Assembly (NCBI GenBank): GCA_900546285.1
Contig: URCJ01000062.1
Coordinates: forward strand, 1 to 8,057
Length of the DNA: 8,057 nucleotides
Reading direction: 5' to 3'
Source: an uncultured Solobacterium sp.
GTDB lineage: Bacteria; Bacillota_I; Bacilli_A; Erysipelotrichales; Erysipelotrichaceae
A model generated the notes under the pieces. The model did no database searches. It was not told where the DNA came from and saw nothing but the letters and a program-made list of their open reading frames with translations. Positions within the stretch are counted from its first letter, which is position 1. Every line of letters starts with the position of its first letter. Shown piece by piece: positions 1 through 5,138 of the stretch. The translations under genes and the position numbers were made by a program.

Positions 1-901
1 TTACTAGGGCCATTGCGATATCTCTCAAAAGAGAGCTATCTTCATGGATGGTAATGATCTTATCTGTTGAACTAATATAAGCTTTAGTCTTATATGTTAA
101 TAGTTCTTTCTTTAAATCGGTGATTTCTTTCTTTAGCGCTTTATTATTATCAACTAAATTCTTAGCTGCATCACTTAATTTATCCTTACCAGGATTAATC
201 GCAACAATTGTTTTCTTGTATTCATCATAGACATTTTTTAACTTACTATCGCTTGCAGAACCAATGGCAGCCTGTAGTCTAATACCACGTGATGATTTTT
301 CAAAAGATAGAATTGAGAATGATCCGATTTCCCTTGTATTATCAACATGTGGTGTACTACATGGTTGACTGTCATAGTCACCGATTTTAACAATTCTTAA
401 AGTATCAAATTGTTTAAAGAATTCATCTTCATAGTCTTTACCATCAATATAAGATATTTCAACATCAACAGAATCTAAGATAGCTTGTCTTGCATATTGT
501 TCAAGTTCAACAAGTGTTTCTTCTTCTACCTTAGTATTAATTTCATACCAGATATTATCTAAGTTAGCTCCAAAGGCATCATATGGTAGATTGTGTTTTA
601 CCATAAAGCCATGGATTAGATGGATAGCTGAGTGAACAATTGTATTATTGTGCCTTGTTAAGAAGTCAACTTCCATATGGATTGGATTAGATAGTGTTCC
701 ATCAACCTTATGATAAAGCGTATCGCCTTCCCATTTTAGATCGATAACTTCTAAACCATTAATAGTTCCTTTGTCACTTGGCATACCGCCTTTTTCACCA
801 AAGAAGACAGTATCTTCAAAGGCATAGTAGCCATCTTTTTCTTCTTTGATTACAGTATCTAGTACTGTTTCTTTATAATGATCATAATGTAAATTCATCA
901 T
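1..901 (-). CDS. Alanyl-tRNA editing protein, AlaX-type, partial (C-terminus beyond left edge)
   Basis: Reading the minus strand gives an uninterrupted frame of 300 codons that begins MMNLHYDHYKETVLDT and is still open at base 2. It matches the second-additional-domain editing fold shared by AlaRS and free-standing AlaX proteins, which hydrolyse mischarged tRNA(Ala) carrying Ser or Gly. Visible landmarks are the glycine-rich FFGEKGGMPSDKG at residues 34-45, the zinc-binding HxxxH (H90, H94) and the second zinc pair CxxxH (C181, H185) in CSTPHVDNTREIG. Residues 219-272 are charged and probably coiled-coil, as expected before a C-terminal DHHA1 domain, so the full protein would be the long AlaX form of roughly 380-400 residues. 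There is no N-terminal AlaRS catalytic domain. The motif CSTPH departs from the usual CGGTH. Two adjacent ATG codons are possible starts; see the ribosome binding site entry. The gene is transcribed away from the MATE gene. Confidence 0.88.
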   Translation of the reverse strand, partial: MMNLHYDHYKETVLDTVIKEEKDGYYAFEDTVFFGEKGGMPSDKGTINGLEVIDLKWEGDTLYHKVDGTLSNPIHMEVDFLTRHNNTIVHSAIHLIHGFMVKHNLPYDAFGANLDNIWYEINTKVEEETLVELEQYARQAILDSVDVEISYIDGKDYEDEFFKQFDTLRIVKIGDYDSQPCSTPHVDNTREIGSFSILSFEKSSRGIRLQAAIGSASDSKLKNVYDEYKKTIVAINPGKDKLSDAAKNLVDNNKALKKEITDLKKELLTYKTKAYISSTDKIITIHEDSSLLRDIAMALV

Positions 902-953
902 TTACCCTCCGCTACTATCAAGTATATAGGAAATATCGAATAAAGGTAATACA
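902..953. promoter_or_regulatory. Divergent intergenic region between the AlaX-type and MATE genes
   Basis: Only 52 bp separate the two divergent start codons. On the minus strand TATACT (926-921) is a 5-of-6 match to a -10 box and would place transcription start about 13 nt before the AlaX start, but no good -35 box lies 16-18 bp upstream of it. On the plus strand AAAGG (942-946) is a ribosome binding site 7 nt before the MATE start. I see no convincing plus-strand promoter, so the MATE promoter may lie inside the 5' end of the AlaX-type gene. No palindromic operator is evident. Confidence 0.35.
905..910 (-). promoter_or_regulatory. Ribosome binding site of the AlaX-type gene
   Basis: The minus strand reads GGAGGG, then TAA, then ATGATG. 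The site is only 3 nt from the first ATG (901-899) but 6 nt from the second (898-896), so the second ATG is the better spaced start. The two choices differ by one methionine. Confidence 0.7.
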
Positions 954-2318
954 ATGGTGGATATGAGAACTAAAAGAGAAGATTTATTAAATGGAAATAT
1001 ATTAAAAACGATCCTTTTCTTGTCGGCTCCAATGATGGCACAGGGAGTTTTGAATACAGCCTATAATTTAGCTGATATGGTATGGCTTGGTAGACTTTCT
1101 GCTGATGCGGTAACAGCTGCTGGTATGGCTGGCATGTTTACATGGTTTGCGTTTGGTGTGGTTGTCATTAATAGAACAGGAACTCAAGTTAGAGTTGGAC
1201 AATCGTTGGGTGCAGGAGATAGAAAAAGAGCCTTAAGTTATGCATCAGCTGGCTTTCAATTAATTTTATTAGAAGGCTTGTTTTTATCAATTGTTGGAAC
1301 ACTAGGGGCTGATGCCTATATTAATGCCTTTGGACTAGAGTCTAAGACAATGATTAAAGATTCTATTGATTATATGGTTGTTTGTTCAATCTTTCTATTA
1401 GTGTCTTTCTTTAATAATATGTTCTCGGGTATTCATAATGCTAGGGGTGATTCTAGGACACCTTTTGTGATTAATGCGGCAGGCTTGTTTACCAATATAG
1501 TTTTAGATCCAATATTAATTTTTAAATTTGGTATGGGTGTAAAGGGGGCTGCTATTGCGACCATTATTGCCCAAACTGTTTCTTTAGTTATGAATTTTTA
1601 TATAGCTTCTAAGGATGAATTTATTATTTCAATTCCAATTTTGAAGAAACAAGATAGCTATTACTATAAAGATATTACTAAGATTGGCTTACCAACAGGA
1701 CTTGAGAATATTGCGTTTTCAGTTATTACGATGGTTATGTCTAGATTTATCACATCATTTGGTGATGCGGCTATTTCGGCTCAAAAGATTGGCACACAAA
1801 TTGAATCGATTACTTATGTTGCGGCAGAAGGCTTTTCTAGTGCTGGTAATGCCTTTATAGCTCAAAACTATGGTGCTAAGAAAAAGGATCGTATTGCCAA
1901 TGGCAAGAAGACAATTGAGGGTATTGGTATTGTCTGGGGAACTTTCTGTACTCTTGTCTTAGTATTATTCCCAAAACAAATTATTTCTATTTTTATTAGA
2001 GAAAAGGATGTTATTGAGATTGGTGCTTCTTATTTAAGAATCTTAGGTTTCTCTCAATTATTTAATGTGAATGAATATACTTCAGCCGGTGTTTTTAATG
2101 GACTTGGTATTACATTACCGCCTTCTTTGGTTGGTGTTAGTTTAACTGCTCTAAGAATTCCTTTGGCTTATATCCTACAACAATCAATGGGCTTGGATGG
2201 TATTTGGTGGACATGTTCTATTTCAGCTAGTTTGAAGGGTATTGTCTTAACACTTTGGTTAAACTATACGCTTAAGCATAAGATACTTGTTGAAAGTGTT
2301 GAAAGTGTTTCGTGTTAA
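954..2318 (+). CDS. MATE family multidrug/toxin efflux transporter
   Basis: At 454 residues this has the usual length of a MATE exporter with two bundles of six membrane helices. The N-terminal half carries NLADMVWLGRLS (38-49), VGQSLGAGD (81-89) and ARGDSRTP (163-170). The second half repeats the pattern with IGTQIES (279-285) and QNYGAKKKD (304-312). MATE proteins of the plasma membrane expel cationic or aromatic compounds in exchange for Na+ or H+, but the substrate and coupling ion cannot be read here. The ATG at 954 is preferred because AAAGG (942-946) lies 7 nt upstream; an in-frame ATG at 963 is less well placed. The C-terminal tail holds a 9-bp tandem duplication (GTTGAAAGT twice, 2289-2306) encoding VESVES. 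No terminator with a T-run follows the stop codon. The gene appears to be monocistronic, since the downstream genes have their own promoter-like element. Confidence 0.93.
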   Translation: MVDMRTKREDLLNGNILKTILFLSAPMMAQGVLNTAYNLADMVWLGRLSADAVTAAGMAGMFTWFAFGVVVINRTGTQVRVGQSLGAGDRKRALSYASAGFQLILLEGLFLSIVGTLGADAYINAFGLESKTMIKDSIDYMVVCSIFLLVSFFNNMFSGIHNARGDSRTPFVINAAGLFTNIVLDPILIFKFGMGVKGAAIATIIAQTVSLVMNFYIASKDEFIISIPILKKQDSYYYKDITKIGLPTGLENIAFSVITMVMSRFITSFGDAAISAQKIGTQIESITYVAAEGFSSAGNAFIAQNYGAKKKDRIANGKKTIEGIGIVWGTFCTLVLVLFPKQIISIFIREKDVIEIGASYLRILGFSQLFNVNEYTSAGVFNGLGITLPPSLVGVSLTALRIPLAYILQQSMGLDGIWWTCSISASLKGIVLTLWLNYTLKHKILVESVESVSC

Positions 2319-2321
2319 TAC

Positions 2322-2345
2322 TTGACTTATATATATATATATAAT
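2322..2345 (+). promoter_or_regulatory. Candidate promoter with TA-repeat spacer for the TM2/DUF2752 genes
   Basis: TTGACT (2322-2327, 5 of 6 to the -35 consensus) and a perfect TATAAT (2340-2345) lie in the 50-bp spacer before the TM2 gene. They are only 12 bp apart, and that spacer consists of TA repeats. A 12-bp spacer is too short for a normal sigma-A promoter, so either the -35 box is fortuitous or the promoter is weak in this repeat state. The ribosome binding site AGGGGG (2355-2360) follows, 8 nt before the ATG. Confidence 0.4.
2328..2343. repeat. (TA)8 dinucleotide microsatellite
   Basis: Eight uninterrupted TA units lie between the -35-like TTGACT and the TATAAT, with the last two units forming part of that -10 box. 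Tracts like this can gain or lose units by slipped-strand mispairing, which would change the promoter spacing in 2-bp steps. Confidence 0.9.
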
Positions 2346-2368
2346 TGAGTTATTAGGGGGAAACTATT

Positions 2369-2704
2369 ATGGAAAAACAACAAATAGATTTATATCTAAC
2401 TGCAAATGCTAAATATTTTGAAGCAAGTGCAATTCCCGTTATTCGTCAAAAGCTTGAAAAAGCTTCAGATGATTCTTTAGTTGCTGTTCAATCTTGTGAA
2501 TTAAAGGATCCTACTACTTTATTATTGATTTCAATATTTCTAGGTACACTTGGTGTCGACAGATTTATGATTGGCGATACTGGCATGGGAATTTTAAAGT
2601 TATTGACTTGTGGTTGCTGTGGCGTTTTAACGATTATTGACTGGTTTACAATTAGTAAAAAAGTTAAAGAAAATAATCTAGCTGCAATTTCAATGATTAT
2701 TTAA
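2369..2704 (+). CDS. TM2 domain-containing small membrane protein
   Basis: The 111-residue product has a hydrophilic N-terminal segment (1-48) followed by a TM2 domain: a first helix at about 50-63, the short turn with GVDRFMIGD (62-70), and a second helix at about 72-95 ending in DWFTI. The DRF motif in the turn is the diagnostic feature of the family. The N-terminal part, with KYF and an IPxIRxKL-like stretch, resembles the common bacterial TM2 proteins of this size. The second helix contains an unusual CGCCG (81-85). The molecular function of bacterial TM2 proteins is not established and I do not assign one. The ATG has a clear AGGGGG site 8 nt upstream. The stop is 2 bp from the next start, so the two genes are probably co-transcribed and translationally coupled. 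Confidence 0.88.
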   Translation: MEKQQIDLYLTANAKYFEASAIPVIRQKLEKASDDSLVAVQSCELKDPTTLLLISIFLGTLGVDRFMIGDTGMGILKLLTCGCCGVLTIIDWFTISKKVKENNLAAISMII

Positions 2705-2706
2705 AA

Positions 2707-3033
2707 ATGAAAAGGAAAGGTATTTTCCTAGATTTAATTATATTAGGGACTATTTCAATTATATTTAATTTGTTAGATATTAGGGTTTGTCCCTTTTTTA
2801 ATTTGTTTAATATTCCATGTCCTGGTTGTGGTTTAACACGTTCTGTGTTATCTTTATTGAAATTTGATATAAAATCTAGTCTTAAATATAATTTTTTAGG
2901 AATAATCTTTTTTATTGGTTTTATATTTTATTTAATAGCACATTTCTTTGGCAAAACTAATTTATTTAATAATTTTCTTGAAAACAAAAAAAATAGTAAT
3001 AATGATATCAATACTATTATTGATTATTGTTGA
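2707..3033 (+). CDS. DUF2752 domain-containing membrane protein
   Basis: The 108-residue product shows the signature of DUF2752: an N-terminal helix (about 8-24), a cysteine at 28, then IPCPGCGLTRS (36-46) with C38 and C41, and a second hydrophobic segment (about 62-80). The tail from 83 is polar and Asn/Lys-rich. The family is uncharacterised; the CPGCG motif suggests metal binding or redox chemistry at the membrane, but that is inference. No Shine-Dalgarno site is visible before the ATG, and the 2-bp gap to the TM2 stop suggests translation by reinitiation. TM2 and DUF2752 genes are often neighbours in Firmicutes and Bacteroidetes (from memory), which supports a joint role. The gene is noticeably more AT-rich than its neighbours and ends inside an inverted repeat. 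Confidence 0.82.
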   Translation: MKRKGIFLDLIILGTISIIFNLLDIRVCPFFNLFNIPCPGCGLTRSVLSLLKFDIKSSLKYNFLGIIFFIGFIFYLIAHFFGKTNLFNNFLENKKNSNNDINTIIDYC

Positions 3034-3056
3034 AATAATTAATCTCAATAATCAAT
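3007..3056. repeat. Overlapping inverted repeats at the 3' end of the DUF2752 gene
   Basis: ATTGATTATTG (3019-3029) and CAATAATCAAT (3046-3056) form a perfect 11-bp stem with a 16-nt loop that contains the stop codon. A second stem, ATCAATA (3007-3013) with TATTGAT (3018-3024) and a CTAT loop, uses the same middle segment, so the two exclude each other. No T-run follows, so this is not a standard intrinsic terminator. It could protect the 3' end of the transcript or slow polymerase. All pairs are mostly A-T and the fold is weak. Confidence 0.5.
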
Positions 3057-3128
3057 TACTGTATTAATTATATCTATAAATACCATCTCTGACAGTTAAT
3101 GAAAAAATAAAGGTAGAATGGGGACATA

Positions 3129-3150
3129 AAAAGACTAATTCTAGTTTTTT
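3129..3150 (+). terminator. Weak A/T-rich hairpin with T-run, possible terminator
   Basis: The stem pairs AAAAGACTA (3129-3137) with TAGTTTTTT (3142-3150) around the loop ATTC, with one G-T pair. It ends in six T residues and could terminate transcription of the TM2/DUF2752 genes. The stem has only one G-C pair, so it would be weak, and the T residues are also part of the stem. Confidence 0.3.
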
Positions 3151-3201
3151 GAAGAGTTGTATGAAACAATTCATTTAAATAAGTCACTTTATAACATTTT
3201 A

Positions 3202-3229
3202 TTGAATCGTAAGTGTCATGATATATGAT
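3202..3229 (+). promoter_or_regulatory. Candidate sigma-A promoter of the CydDC-like operon
   Basis: TTGAAT (3202-3207, 4 of 6) and TATGAT (3224-3229, 5 of 6) are separated by 16 bp. Transcription would start near 3236 and give a leader of about 185 nt before the first ABC gene, enough to include the whole attenuator-like region. A second TTGACT (3312-3317) lacks a good -10 at proper spacing. Confidence 0.42.
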
Positions 3230-3321
3230 TAACGATTAACTAGAAGCGACATTTTCTCTTAATCAAGAAGTGACCAAAATTGCTTAACCGCGACAAGATA
3301 CTTGTAGAAGGTTGACTTTTT

Positions 3322-3406
3322 TAGTTAGAGGTGCTTAACTATATACAGTTAACATATGCTAACTTAGGTTAGCTTTTTTTAAGACTATTAATTGGCCTAT
3401 GCTAAC
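3322..3406 (+). promoter_or_regulatory. Attenuator-like leader with mutually exclusive stems
   Basis: Six short segments alternate in complementarity: TAGTTA (3322-3327), TAACTA (3336-3341), AGTTA (3347-3351), GCTAACT (3358-3364), GTTAGC (3368-3373) and GCTAAC (3401-3406). Each can pair with its neighbour on either side (stems of 5-6 bp), so forming one stem breaks the next. The fourth and fifth segments form the terminator. The sixth lies 2 nt before the ribosome binding site AGAGGG (3408-3413) and would compete for the fifth segment. This is the layout expected of a conditional terminator/antiterminator ahead of the ABC transporter genes. The trigger is unknown; no recognised riboswitch or T-box core was seen. 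Confidence 0.5.
3358..3380 (+). terminator. Intrinsic terminator in the leader of the CydDC-like operon
   Basis: A perfect 6-bp stem, GCTAAC with GTTAGC, closes a TTAG loop and is followed directly by seven T residues (3374-3380). It lies 40 bp before the start codon of the first ABC gene and points towards it. It either ends transcripts arriving from upstream or works as the off-state of an attenuator. Confidence 0.65.
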
Positions 3407-3420
3407 TAGAGGGAAAGTTT

Positions 3421-5136
3421 ATGATAAATAAAAGACTAGTTAATACTGTAAGTGAGAGTAAGAAATATATCTTTGGGAATGTACTGTGTCAATGGATATC
3501 TTTGTTGGCTAATATTCTTTTGATGTATGAAATAGCGATAATGTTGGGCAATTTAAAGGATGCAAGACAAATGATGATTACCTTATTTGTGTCAATAATA
3601 GCTTTAGTAATACGTTATATATGCACAAATATTTCTAGTAAGTTATCATATTTATCTTCCATGTCCGTGAAGAAGAAATTAAGGGAAATGATTTTTGAGA
3701 AATTATATCATTTGGGGTCATCTTATAAAGAGAAAGTAAACACATCAGAGATAGTGCAGGTAGCTGTTGAGGGTGTTGATCAATTAGAGACTTATTTTGG
3801 TTCTTATTTGCCTCAATTCTTTTATGCGATGTTGGCACCTTTGACACTATTTGTTGTTTTGTGTTTTGTGAATGTGCCTAGTGCTGTTGTCTTACTCGTG
3901 TGTGTACCATTAATTCCAATCACAATTGTGATTATTCAAAAGTGGGCAAAGAAGTTGCTAGCAAGATATTGGGACCAATATAGTGAATTAGGCGATACTT
4001 TCTTGGAGAATCTACAGGGTTTAACCACTTCTAAGATTTACGGGGCCGATGAGTATAAGCATCAAGAGATGAACAAACAAAGTGAGCGTTTTAGAAAGAT
4101 TACGATGAAGGTTTTAACGATGCAACTAAATTCCATCACTATTATGGATATAGTGGCTTATGGTGGTGCTGCCTTGGGCGTTATTCTTTCAATAACTCAA
4201 TATAGAGCGGGTAATGTTGATTTAAGTGGTTGTTTATTGATTATTTTGTTGGCAGCTGATTTCTTCTTGCCCATGAGAATGTTGGGCTCTTATTTTCATA
4301 TTGCGATGAATGGTATGGCTGCTTCTGAGAAGATTTTTAGGTTGTTGGATCTAAAGGTGGATGATGTTGGTGGTAAAATTATTGAAAATGATTGTTCAAT
4401 CAAAGTTGAACATCTTAACTTTTCATACGATGTGAATAGAGAAATATTACACGATGTTAGTATGTCTTTTCCAATGGGTAGTTTTACAGCTATTGTGGGT
4501 GAATCGGGTTGTGGTAAGTCTACTTTGGCTGGAATACTGGTTGGTAGGAATAAGGGTTATTTAGGTGATGTTAGTGTTGGTGGTGTTTCTTTAAGGGAAG
4601 TTGGCGAAGCGAGTTTAATGGATACTATCACTTATATTTCTCATGCTTCTTATATTTTTAAGGGTAGTGTTAGGGACAATTTGTTGTTGGCTAATCCAAA
4701 GTGTGATGAACAAACATTGTGGAAGGTTTTAGAGAGAGTTAATTTAGCTTCTTTCTTAAAAGAAGAAGATGGCTTGGATACCATGTTGAATGAAAAGGGC
4801 AGCAATTTATCGGGTGGTCAATGTCAACGTTTGGCATTAGCTCGTGCATTATTACATGATTCTAGAGTTTATATCTTTGATGAGGCTACTTCTAATATTG
4901 ATGTGGAAAGTGAGAATGACATCATGAAAGAGATTCATAATTTGGCTAAGACTAAGACGGTTATATTAATTTCTCATCGTTTAGCTAATGTAGAGAATGC
5001 TGATAACATTTATGTTTTAGACAAGGGTAGTGTTGTTGAATATGGTAAGCATGAAGACTTATTAAAGAAGAATGGTGTTTATAAGAATTTGTGGACTTCT
5101 CAACAAGAGTTAGAGAAGTATGTAGGAGGAAAATAG
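3421..5136 (+). CDS. CydD-like ABC exporter half-transporter (permease fused to ATPase)
   Basis: The 571-residue protein has an N-terminal six-helix membrane domain (helices near 17-42, 52-70, 133-152, 154-174, 240-262, 268-288) and a C-terminal ATPase domain. The stretch FLENLQGLTTSKIYGADE (194-211) and the FFLPMRMLGSYFH segment (281-293) are typical of CydD rather than of general multidrug exporters. The ATPase has Walker A GESGCGKST (360-368), signature LSGGQ (463-467), Walker B VYIFDE (483-488) with catalytic E488, and switch H519. The Q-loop position carries His (YISH, H408) instead of Gln. It should pair with the next gene product as a membrane heterodimer. E. coli CydDC is linked to Cys/glutathione export and haem/cytochrome bd function; the substrate here is unknown and no cydAB is in the window. 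AGAGGG sits 7 nt before the ATG. It is the first gene of a four-gene operon. Confidence 0.9.
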   Translation: MINKRLVNTVSESKKYIFGNVLCQWISLLANILLMYEIAIMLGNLKDARQMMITLFVSIIALVIRYICTNISSKLSYLSSMSVKKKLREMIFEKLYHLGSSYKEKVNTSEIVQVAVEGVDQLETYFGSYLPQFFYAMLAPLTLFVVLCFVNVPSAVVLLVCVPLIPITIVIIQKWAKKLLARYWDQYSELGDTFLENLQGLTTSKIYGADEYKHQEMNKQSERFRKITMKVLTMQLNSITIMDIVAYGGAALGVILSITQYRAGNVDLSGCLLIILLAADFFLPMRMLGSYFHIAMNGMAASEKIFRLLDLKVDDVGGKIIENDCSIKVEHLNFSYDVNREILHDVSMSFPMGSFTAIVGESGCGKSTLAGILVGRNKGYLGDVSVGGVSLREVGEASLMDTITYISHASYIFKGSVRDNLLLANPKCDEQTLWKVLERVNLASFLKEEDGLDTMLNEKGSNLSGGQCQRLALARALLHDSRVYIFDEATSNIDVESENDIMKEIHNLAKTKTVILISHRLANVENADNIYVLDKGSVVEYGKHEDLLKKNGVYKNLWTSQQELEKYVGGK

Positions 5137-5138
5137 TC

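Larger units (their letters stand above)
3034..3420. other. 387-bp gene-free region upstream of the CydDC-like operon
   Basis: No frame on either strand gives a convincing protein. The left half is very AT-rich and holds the inverted repeat of the DUF2752 3' end and a weak A/T hairpin (3129-3150). The middle holds a candidate promoter (3202-3229). After it come short imperfect direct repeats, GAAGCGAC (3243-3250) and GAAGTGAC (3267-3274), a small ACAAG/CTTGT hairpin (3293-3305), and TGCTTAAC at both 3281-3288 and 3332-3339. The last 100 bp hold the attenuator-like ladder and terminator. The most likely reading is a long structured 5' leader of the downstream operon. Confidence 0.65.

Noticed and set aside
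874..879. Perfect TATAAT inside the AlaX-type gene as MATE promoter
   Set aside because: The nearest -35-like box (TTGATT, 846-851) is 22 bp away, too far; chance match in AT-rich DNA is likely.
2289..2309. Tandem GTTGAAAGT repeat at the end of the MATE gene as a contingency locus
   Set aside because: Only two 9-bp units; changes keep the reading frame and affect only the tail.
3312..3345. Second promoter TTGACT with TATATA before the CydDC-like operon
   Set aside because: The spacing is 22 bp, and the 17-bp position (TTAACT) is a poor -10 box.
3331..3372. 13-codon GTG leader peptide as an annotated gene
   Set aside because: No properly spaced ribosome binding site and no ATG; kept only as a hypothesis within the attenuator finding.
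3236..3380. T-box or guanidine (mini-ykkC) riboswitch
   Set aside because: The T-box antiterminator core is absent, and isolated ACGA/CCGCG strings are not in the required hairpin loops.
3635..3847. 70-codon minus-strand frame inside the CydD-like gene
   Set aside because: Antisense shadow of a well-supported ATPase/permease gene, with no family resemblance.
5091..5138. GTG-initiated extension of the CydC-like gene by 16 residues
   Set aside because: It overlaps the end of the CydD-like gene, has no ribosome binding site and adds residues unlike the family. ATG 5139 with AGGAGGA is better.
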